From positions 62,001-126,000 of the forward strand of contig NZ_JMME01000001.1 in NCBI RefSeq assembly GCF_000686945.1: a stretch of 64,000 bases of DNA, given 5' to 3'. Within the stretch, counting starts at the first letter, position 1, and every line of letters starts with the position of its first letter. The translations under genes and the position numbers were made by a program. Below the pieces are notes generated by a model. That model was not told the DNA's origin, ran no database searches, and was given only the letters and a program-made list of their open reading frames with translations. Source of the DNA: Selenomonas sp. AE3005 (GTDB lineage: Bacteria > Bacillota > Negativicutes > Selenomonadales > Selenomonadaceae). Positions 8,279 to 15,625 of the stretch are shown here, in pieces.

Positions 8279-9274
8279 ATGGCCATGATAGCCCGCGTAG
8301 AAGGAAATGACCAAACGCTTTTCCACAAGACTAATTCTTTACAGCCGGAAACTGTCTGGCAGAAAATGCAAAAGGGCACATCACTGCAAAAAGATGATGA
8401 TGATACCGTAATCGGCAAAGCGGCAGAGGTTTTTATCAGTAAGGAAGGGCGGAAACTTTATGCTGATTCCCAAGAACCGCTGCAAAAACTTACGCAGACA
8501 GATTTTATGACCGAAGGTGAAAAGAAACTCAATGAATTGTTAGCTAAGAAAGCCGAACGGGAAGAATGCAACAAACGCGCTGATGAATTGGAAGAACGGC
8601 TCAACAGCGAAACAGATACCCTTACGGATAAGGAAAAAGAAGATCTGCAGGCCGAAATAGACGAGCTGCGGGAAAAAGGCAAGTCGCCTGACCAAAAACT
8701 GCATGAAATGTATCAGAAAAAATTTGCCATAGAGGACGAAATGGCCGCCGAGCACCCGGAATTTACGCCCAGTGATGAGCTGGCCTGGCTGATGTATATG
8801 CAAACACAGCTCAATCAGGCCGTGGCAGGTATTGAAAAAGCCAAAGATGAAATCAGTGCCGAGGGCATGTTGCAGGAGGCCTATACGATGCAGATTCTCC
8901 TGGAACGAGGCGAACTGGCCGTGGCTAAAAATCGCGCAGATTACCTGGGCGCCGAAATTGATTTCCGCAGCAGCGAACTATCCATGTCGGTACGGACAGA
9001 CGAGCAAATAAAGGACCAGGCTGAAGAAAAAGGCAAGCGCCAGCCGACCGCTGCCGATGTGGTACAAGCAGCTGTAGAAGAAGGCAAAGCCAAGGCCGAA
9101 AAGGCTGACACGCCCATAGGAAAACTTGCCAACAGCGAACGCGATACTGCGCTAACTTTGCAAGAGAAAATCTCCCCCATAACTGACAACAATCTGACCG
9201 GTGAGGATACCAAAAAGATTATCAAGCAGGCGGAGAAAATAAAAAAGATAAGCCTGGAAGATGTACTGACGTAA
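8279..9274 (+). CDS. Unrecognised acidic coiled-coil protein
   Basis: I do not recognise this ~331-residue protein. It has no signal peptide or membrane segment and is very rich in Glu, Lys and Ala. Long heptad-like stretches (residues ~85-150, 185-225 and 250-330) predict coiled coils. The N-terminal ~50 residues carry a DDDD run (~residues 41-44). ATG 8279 is preferred over ATG 8273 because AAGGAGG ends eight bases before it. A terminator lies upstream and a 33-bp hairpin repeat starts ten bases after the stop, so it is a single-gene unit. A cytoskeletal, secreted-effector or phage-derived structural role are all possible; none is supported by a motif. Confidence 0.75.
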   Translation: MAMIARVEGNDQTLFHKTNSLQPETVWQKMQKGTSLQKDDDDTVIGKAAEVFISKEGRKLYADSQEPLQKLTQTDFMTEGEKKLNELLAKKAEREECNKRADELEERLNSETDTLTDKEKEDLQAEIDELREKGKSPDQKLHEMYQKKFAIEDEMAAEHPEFTPSDELAWLMYMQTQLNQAVAGIEKAKDEISAEGMLQEAYTMQILLERGELAVAKNRADYLGAEIDFRSSELSMSVRTDEQIKDQAEEKGKRQPTAADVVQAAVEEGKAKAEKADTPIGKLANSERDTALTLQEKISPITDNNLTGEDTKKIIKQAEKIKKISLEDVLT

Positions 9275-9283
9275 ACTAGAGTG

Positions 9284-9316
9284 AGCGGCTGACATTTGAC
9301 TTGTCAGCCGCGATTT
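9284..9316 (+). repeat. 33-bp hairpin direct repeat, copy 1
   Basis: Identical over 33 bp to 9987-10019. The unit is itself a hairpin, GCGGCTGAC pairing with GTCAGCCGC, with TTGACTTGTCA inside it. Together the copies bracket the toxin-antitoxin pair. It may double as the terminator of the upstream gene, but its T tract is short. Confidence 0.9.
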
Positions 9317-9366
9317 GTATTTAATGATGTTTGTGAAAAAATGTCTAATATATAGAGAAAGTAAAG

Positions 9367-9412
9367 CGTATATATTGAATTATTCTATATATATGATAAA
9401 ATATAAGTAGAA
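9367..9412 (+). promoter_or_regulatory. Probable autoregulated promoter/operator of the toxin-antitoxin pair
   Basis: An AT-rich imperfect dyad (two TATATA arms around TTGAATTATTC) is followed by a -10-like TATGATAAAAT. RelB-type antitoxins usually bind such dyads to repress their own operon. The exact promoter is inferred. Confidence 0.45.
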
Positions 9413-9433
9413 ATACAGAAAGAGGTGGTTCGT

Positions 9434-9697
9434 ATGGCACAGGCAGTAAGTGTGAACTTTAAGTTGGATGCAGATGTTAAAAAGAGTATGGAACAGGCTT
9501 GTGCAGACATGGGCCTTTCTATGAGTGCCGCATTTACTATTTTCGCTAAGACAGTTGGCCGGGAAAGAAGAATCCCCTTTGAAGTGTCTGCTGATCCTTT
9601 CTATTCGGCATCGAATATCAGATATCTGGAAAAGAAGATGGATGATTATAAGGCTGGACGTTTGCAGGTAGCCGAACATAGTTTGATTGAGGACTGA
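9434..9697 (+). CDS. RelB/DinJ family antitoxin
   Basis: About 87 residues with the ribbon-helix-helix N terminus of RelB/DinJ antitoxins: VSVNFKLDADVKKSMEQAC, then MGLSMSAAFTIFAKTVGRERRIPFEV. The C-terminal half would wrap the toxin. ATG 9434 is chosen because AGAGGTGG ends five bases upstream; GTG 9425 lies within the ribosome site. It lies two bases upstream of the toxin gene, so the pair is coexpressed. Base composition is more AT-rich than its neighbours, a sign of acquisition. Confidence 0.88.
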   Translation: MAQAVSVNFKLDADVKKSMEQACADMGLSMSAAFTIFAKTVGRERRIPFEVSADPFYSASNIRYLEKKMDDYKAGRLQVAEHSLIED

Positions 9698-9699
9698 CC

Positions 9700-9969
9700 A
9701 TGCAGCTTAAACAAATATCTTGGGATGTTGATGCCTGGGACGACTATATGTACTGGCATACTCAGGATAAAAAGACTATGAAACGCATAAATGGCTTGAT
9801 AAAGGATATTTTAAGACATCCCTTTACGGGTATAGGCAAGCCGGAACCTTTGAAACAAAATTTACAAGGATTTTGGAGTCGTAGGATTGATGAAACAAAT
9901 AGAATCGTATATGCAGTTGAAGATGATAAAGTTATCATCATTGCCTGTCGTAATCATTATGATGCTTGA
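9700..9969 (+). CDS. Txe/YoeB family mRNA interferase toxin
   Basis: This 89-residue protein is of typical YoeB length. It keeps the features of the family: a WDxxAWDDYMYW-like N terminus, KPEPLK with the acidic catalytic residue, FWSRRIDETNRIVYAV with the catalytic Arg, and the C-terminal HY pair in CRNHYDA. YoeB toxins cleave mRNA in the ribosomal A site. The partner is a RelB/DinJ-type antitoxin rather than YefM. Confidence 0.9.
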   Translation: MQLKQISWDVDAWDDYMYWHTQDKKTMKRINGLIKDILRHPFTGIGKPEPLKQNLQGFWSRRIDETNRIVYAVEDDKVIIIACRNHYDA

Positions 9970-9986
9970 AAAATCCATATATATAA

Positions 9987-10019
9987 AGCGGCTGACATTT
10001 GACTTGTCAGCCGCGATTT
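9987..10019 (+). repeat. 33-bp hairpin direct repeat, copy 2
   Basis: Identical to 9284-9316 and starting 18 bases after the toxin stop codon. It again contains the TTGACTTGTCA word inside a GCGGCTGAC/GTCAGCCGC hairpin. Confidence 0.9.
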
Positions 10020-10036
10020 ATTTCAGATATAAAAAC

Positions 10037-10070
10037 TGACAGGTCAAAAAGCACATTGACCTGTCAATTT
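10037..10070. terminator. Bidirectional hairpin terminator between toxin and glgB
   Basis: TGACAGGTCA (10037-10046) and TGACCTGTCA (10057-10066) form a perfect 10-bp stem with A-rich and T-rich flanks on both sides. It can end transcripts of the convergent toxin and glgB genes. Each arm is itself a TGAC-NN-GTCA palindrome. Confidence 0.8.
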
Positions 10071-10082
10071 TAATGTCTGATA

Positions 10083-12101
10083 TTATTTTTTCTTCAACAC
10101 TACGGCGCTGCGGGCTGGGATGTAGATTTTCAGCCATTCTTTGCCGTCTTTTTCGTAAAGCGGGTCGAAGTTGGTTTTGTGGATGACGCTGTCGTCAGCC
10201 AGGCCATTGCCGCCGAATTCTTTGGCATCGGTATTGAGTACCACCTTGTAACTGCCTTTTGGTACGAGGAAACCGTAATCCGGGAAGGACTGGGTGGGGG
10301 AGAAGTTGAACACGAATATCAAATCGCCACGGCTGTAGGCCAGTACCTGGTCGCCGTCGTTGTGCCAGATTTCCACCACCGGCTGTTTCTGGATATTCTT
10401 CACGGTTTTGAGGGTGGCGAGCATTTCCCTGTCGAAGTCGCCCAAGAAGTGATAGCAGAGGTTTTTATCATCTACCAGATGCCACTGACGGCGAGCATAT
10501 TTGTAGCCCCAGCCGTTGCCTTCACGGGGGAAGTCAATCCATTCGGGGTGGCCGAATTCGTTGCCCATGAAGTTCAGGTAACCGCCGTTGATGGTGGAGG
10601 CCGTGACCAGCCGAATCATCTTATGCAGGGCAATGCCGCGGTCAACCATGAAGTTGCGGTTATCCTTGGAGAAATGCCAGTACATATCAGCGTCAATGAG
10701 GCGGAAAATGATGGTCTTGTCGCCCACAAGCGCCTGGTCATGGCTTTCGGCATAGGAGATGGTCTTTTCATCGGCACGGCGGTTGGTCATTTCCCAGAAA
10801 ATGCTGGAGGGGTGCCAATCTTCGTCCTTCTTTTCTTTGATGGTCTTAATCCAGTAATCCGGCACGTTCATGGCGAGGCGATAGTCAAAGCCAAAGCCGC
10901 CGTCTTCAAATTTGGTAGCCAGGCCCGGCATGCCGCTGACATCTTCAGCGATGGTGATGGCATGGGGCTTGATTTCGTGAATCAGTTTGTTGGCCAGCGT
11001 CAGATAGCAGATGGCGTTGTCGTCCTGATGGCCGTTGAAGTAGTCGCCGTAGTTCATAAAGGCCTCGCCTAAGCCATGGCTGTAGTAAAGCATGGAGGTG
11101 ATGCCGTCGAAACGGAAACCATCGAAATGGAATTCTTCCAGCCAGTATTTGCAGTTGGACAGCAGGAAGTGGAGTACATCGTCCTTGCCGTAGTCAAAGC
11201 AGAGGCTGTCCCAGGCCGGGTGTTCGTGACGGTCACCGGGATAGAAGAACTGGTTGGGGTCACCGCAGAGATTGCCCAGACCTTCTACTTCATTTTTAAC
11301 TGCATGGCTGTGAACGATATCCATGATGACGGCCAGGCCCATCTTATGGGCGGTGTCAATGAGTTCTTTGAGGTCCTCCGGGGTGCCGCAGCGGCTGCTG
11401 GCAGCAAAGAAGGAGCTGACATGGTAGCCGAAACTGCCGTAGTAGGGGTGTTCCTGAATGGCCATAATCTGAATGCAGTTATAGCCGTCAGCCTTTACGC
11501 GCGGCAGGATATTTTTGGTGAATTCCTTATAGGAGCCGACTTTTTCTGCGTCCTGTGCCATGCCGACATGGCATTCATAAATGAGCAGCGGTGCAGTGTC
11601 AGGCTTGAATTTTTCATCATGCCAGGTGTGTTTGGTCCGGGGATTCCAAACCTGTGCCGAGAAAATTTTCGTTTCTTCGTCCTGTACAACCCGGGTGGCC
11701 CAGGCAGGAATGCGTTCCCCTTCGCCACCGCGCCAATGGACTTTCATTTTGTACAGGTCTTTGTGCTTGATTTTGCCGGCCGGAATGACAAGTTCCCAGT
11801 CACCGGTGCCGGGAATGTGACGGCATTTAAATTCCTCTTTTTCCTGCCAGTCACTGAAATCGCCAATAAGGTAAATGGCCAGGGCATTTGGCGCCCATTC
11901 ACGGAATACCCAGCCGCGTCCCTGCTTGTGCAGGCCGTAGTACAGATGGCCCGTAGCAAAGTCGCTTAAGGTACGCTTGCCGTTCTGGGTGAGCTGATTG
12001 ATTTTCCATACAGCGTGGTCGTGGCGTCCTTTGATGGCCTCCTCGTAGGGAGCCAGCCATTCATCATTGGCAATTATGCCCAGTTTTTTTTGTTTAGTCA
12101 T
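10083..12101 (-). CDS. glgB: 1,4-alpha-glucan branching enzyme (GH13, eukaryote-like subfamily)
   Basis: This 672-residue enzyme introduces alpha-1,6 branches in glycogen. An N-terminal CBM48-like region (WVFREWAPNA, LIGDFSDW) precedes a GH13 barrel. The catalytic residues are the nucleophile Asp332 in GFRFDGITSM, Glu386 in TIAEDVSG and Asp455 in AESHDQALVG. The motif pattern (MDIVHSHAVKN, GFRFDGITSMLY) is that of the eukaryote/GH13_8 group rather than E. coli GlgB. No other glycogen gene is in the window. The ribosome site lies 37 bases before the ATG, with a hairpin between them (see findings). Confidence 0.95.
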   Translation of the reverse strand: MTKQKKLGIIANDEWLAPYEEAIKGRHDHAVWKINQLTQNGKRTLSDFATGHLYYGLHKQGRGWVFREWAPNALAIYLIGDFSDWQEKEEFKCRHIPGTGDWELVIPAGKIKHKDLYKMKVHWRGGEGERIPAWATRVVQDEETKIFSAQVWNPRTKHTWHDEKFKPDTAPLLIYECHVGMAQDAEKVGSYKEFTKNILPRVKADGYNCIQIMAIQEHPYYGSFGYHVSSFFAASSRCGTPEDLKELIDTAHKMGLAVIMDIVHSHAVKNEVEGLGNLCGDPNQFFYPGDRHEHPAWDSLCFDYGKDDVLHFLLSNCKYWLEEFHFDGFRFDGITSMLYYSHGLGEAFMNYGDYFNGHQDDNAICYLTLANKLIHEIKPHAITIAEDVSGMPGLATKFEDGGFGFDYRLAMNVPDYWIKTIKEKKDEDWHPSSIFWEMTNRRADEKTISYAESHDQALVGDKTIIFRLIDADMYWHFSKDNRNFMVDRGIALHKMIRLVTASTINGGYLNFMGNEFGHPEWIDFPREGNGWGYKYARRQWHLVDDKNLCYHFLGDFDREMLATLKTVKNIQKQPVVEIWHNDGDQVLAYSRGDLIFVFNFSPTQSFPDYGFLVPKGSYKVVLNTDAKEFGGNGLADDSVIHKTNFDPLYEKDGKEWLKIYIPARSAVVLKKK

Positions 12102-12109
12102 AAATACAT

Positions 12110-12145
12110 ATCACTGCTTTTGGGGAAACAGTGATGTACCTCCCC
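12110..12145 (-). promoter_or_regulatory. Shine-Dalgarno separated from glgB start by a hairpin
   Basis: On the minus strand GGGGAGG (12145-12139) precedes a hairpin whose stem CAGTGAT/ATCACTG pairs 12129-12135 with 12110-12116. The glgB ATG is at 12101-12099. No other ribosome site is nearer. Folding the hairpin reduces the effective spacing to about 11 bases. Confidence 0.5.
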
Positions 12146-12273
12146 TCTAAATAATGAAGATAAAACTGCATTAAAAAGTCCCCACGTAACATTATAACAA
12201 AATTTTCGTAAAAATGATTGAAAAACTAATATTTTTAGCAAAAGGATTTTTTTGGCGCGGCCGCAACATTTGC

Positions 12274-12302
12274 TTGACAGGCGGGGCTCCTTACGCTAAT
12301 AT
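12274..12302 (+). promoter_or_regulatory. Strong promoter of typA
   Basis: TTGACA (12274-12279) and TAATAT (12297-12302) have the ideal 17-base spacing. On the opposite strand a TATAAT at 12196-12191 may serve glgB. Confidence 0.8.
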
Positions 12303-12383
12303 TTATATGTTATGTTGAGTTGAAGGGGATACAGTTATTTGTATCCTTTCTTGTTTTATAAATTAGGAGGCATATTACAAAGA

Positions 12384-14210
12384 ATGAGTATGACGACCAA
12401 TGAAAAGCTGAGAAACATTGCAATTATCGCCCACGTTGACCATGGTAAGACGACGCTGGTAGATGCAATGCTCAAGCAGAGTCATGTATTCCGTTCCAAT
12501 GAACAGGTAGCTGAGCGCGTGATGGACTCCGGCGATATCGAGCGTGAACGCGGTATCACCATTTTGTCCAAGAACACGGCTGTTATGTACAATGATGTAA
12601 AAATCAACATCGTTGACACCCCGGGCCATGCTGACTTCGGCGGCGAAGTTGAACGTGTTCTCAACATGGTTGACGGCGTTGTCCTGCTCGTTGATGCCTT
12701 TGAAGGTCCGATGCCCCAGACGAAGTACGTGCTGCGCAAGGCTTTGGAGCAGAAACTGAAACCTATCGTTGTTATCAACAAGATTGATAAGCCGAACCAG
12801 CGTGTAGATGATGTTTATGATGAAGTTCTCGAACTCTTCATGGAACTCGACGCTGACGATGACCAGCTTGACTTCCCGGTTATCTACGCTACGGCACGTG
12901 ATGGTGTAGCTAAGTACAGCATGGATGATGACAATGACAATCTCCAGCCGCTGATGGAAACCATCGTCAAGGAAATCCCGGCTCCGCATGGTGACCCGGA
13001 CGCACCGCTGCAGATGATGGTAACGACGCTCGAATCTGATTCTTTCGTCGGCCGTGTAGCTATCGGCCGTATCATTCGCGGTACGGCTAAGCCGAACCAG
13101 AATGTAGCCATCATCAATGGCGACCAGGAAACGAAGGCTAAAATTGGTAAGGTATTCACTTATCAGGGCCTGCAGCGCGTGGAGAGCGAGGCTGCCGGCA
13201 TGGGTGAAATAGTTGCCCTGACGGGCCTCGGTGATGTGTCCATCGGTTACACCGTAGCTGACGCTGAAAATCCGGAGGCTCTGCCGACCATCAATATCGA
13301 TGAGCCGACGCTGTCCATGACTTTTGGTGTTAACACCAGCCCGTTTGCCGGCCGTGAAGGTCAGTTCGTAACTTCCCGTCACCTCCGTGACCGTCTCTAC
13401 AAGGAAATCGAGACTAACGTAGCCATGAAGGTCGAAGAAACGGATTCTGCCGATGTGTTCAAGGTTTCCGGCCGTGGTGAACTTCATCTGTCCATTCTTA
13501 TCGAAACCATGCGCCGTGAAGGTTATGAGCTGCAGGTTGGTAAGCCGGAAGTAGTTTACAAGACCATCAATGGCCAGCTCTGTGAACCTATCGAAAACCT
13601 GACCATCGAAGTGCCGCAGGAATACATGGGCGCTGTTATGGAAGGTCTGGGCACGCGTAAGGCTGAGCTCACGAACATGACGGAGACGGCAGGTTACATG
13701 CGCCTCGAATTCACCATTCCGGCCCGCGGCCTGATTGGTTTCCGTTCTGAACTCCTGACCAGCACGAAGGGTAACGGTATCATGAACCATGTGTTCCATG
13801 GCTATGCTCCGTATAAGGGCGATATCCCGGGCCGTACGCGCGGTTCTCTCGTTGCCTTCGAACAGGGTGAAACCACCGGTTATGGTATCTTCTCCCTGCA
13901 GGACCGTGGTGTAATGTTCATCGAGCCGGGCGAACAGGTTTATGAAGGTATGATTGTGGGCGAAAATTCCCGCGATAACGATATCGACATCAACCCCTGC
14001 AAGAAGAAGAACGTATCCAACATGCGTACGTCTTCCTCTGATGAGGCTATCCGCCTGACGCCGCCGCGGATTCTGTCCCTGGAACAGGCTATCGAATATA
14101 TCAACAATGATGAAATGGTAGAAGTAACGCCGGAACATATCCGCCTGCGCAAGACTATCCTTGACCGCACCGTTCGCGGCCGTAACGCTAAGAATGCTCG
14201 TAAGGGCTGA
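12384..14210 (+). CDS. typA: Ribosome-associated translational GTPase TypA/BipA
   Basis: About 608 residues, the family length. The G domain has G1 [11 protein letters not shown]2 with RGITI, G3 [12 protein letters not shown] and G4 NKID. EF-G-like domains III and V follow, then the BipA-specific C-terminal domain with [16 protein letters not shown]. TypA binds ribosomes and helps 50S assembly and stress adaptation. ATG 12384 is chosen because it fits the N terminus of the family; TAGGAGG lies 13 bases upstream. The gene is isolated between its own promoter and a perfect terminator. Confidence 0.96.
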   Translation: MSMTTNEKLRNIAIIAHVDHGKTTLVDAMLKQSHVFRSNEQVAERVMDSGDIERERGITILSKNTAVMYNDVKINIVDTPGHADFGGEVERVLNMVDGVVLLVDAFEGPMPQTKYVLRKALEQKLKPIVVINKIDKPNQRVDDVYDEVLELFMELDADDDQLDFPVIYATARDGVAKYSMDDDNDNLQPLMETIVKEIPAPHGDPDAPLQMMVTTLESDSFVGRVAIGRIIRGTAKPNQNVAIINGDQETKAKIGKVFTYQGLQRVESEAAGMGEIVALTGLGDVSIGYTVADAENPEALPTINIDEPTLSMTFGVNTSPFAGREGQFVTSRHLRDRLYKEIETNVAMKVEETDSADVFKVSGRGELHLSILIETMRREGYELQVGKPEVVYKTINGQLCEPIENLTIEVPQEYMGAVMEGLGTRKAELTNMTETAGYMRLEFTIPARGLIGFRSELLTSTKGNGIMNHVFHGYAPYKGDIPGRTRGSLVAFEQGETTGYGIFSLQDRGVMFIEPGEQVYEGMIVGENSRDNDIDINPCKKKNVSNMRTSSSDEAIRLTPPRILSLEQAIEYINNDEMVEVTPEHIRLRKTILDRTVRGRNAKNARKG

Positions 14211-14222
14211 TAAATAAGCAAT

Positions 14223-14264
14223 AAAAAGACCTTGACCGGTCAGTGACCGGTCAAGGTCTTTTTG
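14223..14264 (+). terminator. Perfect-stem terminator after typA
   Basis: An 18-bp perfect stem contains two TGACCGGTCA palindromes (14233-14242 and 14244-14253) separated by one base, ends in AAGGTCTTTTT, and has A-rich sequence on the other side. Confidence 0.92.
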
Positions 14265-14267
14265 ATA

Positions 14268-14294
14268 TACCAGCTTGACTTGTCAAGCTGGTAT
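14268..14294 (-). terminator. Perfect-stem hairpin after the aminotransferase gene
   Basis: ATACCAGCTTGAC pairs perfectly with GTCAAGCTGGTAT across a TT spacer. The stem contains an exact TTGACTTGTCAA (14275-14286). It lies just downstream of the minus-strand aminotransferase stop codon. The T tract is poor, so termination is likely but not certain. Confidence 0.7.
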
Positions 14295-14299
14295 TAACA

Positions 14300-15598
14300 T
14301 TAGAGTTTCTTTTCTGTCAGCACCAAATCCAAGGCATTGAGGACGTCGTTGACATTTTCCTCGGTGATGACGAGGGGCGGCTGGAAAGCCATTACATTGC
14401 GGTCTACGCCGTTCTTGCCGATGATAAAGCCGCGGTCCTTGAGCGTTTCGAGTACATCATCGAGGATTTCCGGTGCCGGGCTGCCGTCAGTGTGAATGAA
14501 CTCTGCGCCGTCCATGAGGCCGAGGCCGCGCACATCACCGATAACGGGATGTTTCTGCTGCAGCTCACGCAGGCCGTTTCTGAGCTGTTCACCGCGGGCC
14601 TGGGCGTTTTCCATGAGTTTGTGTTCGGCGATATAGTCGAGCACCGCCATGGCCGTGGTGGAGGATACCGGGTTGCCGCCGAGCGTCGAGGCCCCGGGAC
14701 GGGTGTAGGTATCGGCAATCTTGGCCGTGGAGATAAAGGCGGAAATCGGCGCGCCATTGCCCAAGGCCTTGGCCATGCACATGATATCGGGCACGACATC
14801 ATAATTTTCTATGGCAAACATCCTGCCGGAGCGGGCAAAGCCCGTCTGCACTTCGTCGATAATCAGCAGGGTGTTGTACTGGTTGAGGATTTCTTTGACG
14901 CGTTTGAAGTAACCCTGGGGCGGCACAACGCAGCCGGCATTGCCCTGAATGGTTTCAGCGATAAAGGCGCCGGGGTGGCCGGAGGTGGAGGATTTAATCA
15001 AATCCTCGATGGCATTGGCGCAGGCGTAATCGCATTCCGGGAACTTTTTGTTCATGGGGCAGCGGTAGCAGTTCGGGTTGGGGGCAAAGTGAATGCCGCC
15101 AACAGGATTGGGGTCCGTGCGCCACATGGTAAGACCGGTGACGCTCATGCCCAGTTTGGTGCGGCCGTGCAGGCCGTGGCGCAGGGCGATGATTTCGCTG
15201 TTGCCCGTATAGACGGAGGCCAGCAGGAAGGCACCTTCCGTGGCCTCAGAACCCGTGGAGCAGAAGAAGGATTTCTGCAGGTCACCCGGGGTGACTTCTG
15301 CCAGTTTTTCCGCGAGGTTCACGAAGTTTTCCGTCAGGTAGATATTGCAGACATGCTGCAGTTCGTCAATCTGGGCTTTCATTTTTTCAAGGATTTCCGG
15401 ATTGCAGTGGCCGCAGTTCATGACGGACACGCCGGCGTACATATCAAGATATTTCTTGCCCGTGCTGTCCCAAAGGTACTGCATGGAACCTTTGACCATC
15501 TGGGCCGGTTCCTTGTAGAAATGACCTAAGCAGGGCATGATGTATTTTTTCTTTTTGGCGATAATGGCCTCAGGGCCGATAAATTTTTTGCTTTCCAT
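14300..15598 (-). CDS. Class III PLP-dependent aminotransferase (alanine-glyoxylate / beta-amino acid type)
   Basis: 432 residues with the class III fold: the cofactor phosphate-binding loop STGSEATEGA, the Asp of LLIIDEVQTGFARSG, and the Schiff-base Lys in CMAKALGNGAPISA. A four-cysteine stretch (NCYRCPMNKKFPECDYAC, ~residues 175-192) is an insert seen in the alanine-glyoxylate/(R)-3-amino-2-methylpropionate aminotransferase group. The likely reaction is transfer of an amino group to pyruvate or glyoxylate; the donor is unclear. GGAGAGGG precedes the ATG. The upstream U32 gene ends 27 bases away on the same strand. Confidence 0.88.
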   Translation of the reverse strand: MESKKFIGPEAIIAKKKKYIMPCLGHFYKEPAQMVKGSMQYLWDSTGKKYLDMYAGVSVMNCGHCNPEILEKMKAQIDELQHVCNIYLTENFVNLAEKLAEVTPGDLQKSFFCSTGSEATEGAFLLASVYTGNSEIIALRHGLHGRTKLGMSVTGLTMWRTDPNPVGGIHFAPNPNCYRCPMNKKFPECDYACANAIEDLIKSSTSGHPGAFIAETIQGNAGCVVPPQGYFKRVKEILNQYNTLLIIDEVQTGFARSGRMFAIENYDVVPDIMCMAKALGNGAPISAFISTAKIADTYTRPGASTLGGNPVSSTTAMAVLDYIAEHKLMENAQARGEQLRNGLRELQQKHPVIGDVRGLGLMDGAEFIHTDGSPAPEILDDVLETLKDRGFIIGKNGVDRNVMAFQPPLVITEENVNDVLNALDLVLTEKKL

Positions 15599-15625
15599 AT
15601 TTCCCTCTCCTCAAAAATAATTAGG

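Noticed and set aside
12375-14138. 587-codon open frame on the minus strand
   Set aside because: It is antisense to typA, whose conserved protein explains the region; the long frame is a codon-usage effect.
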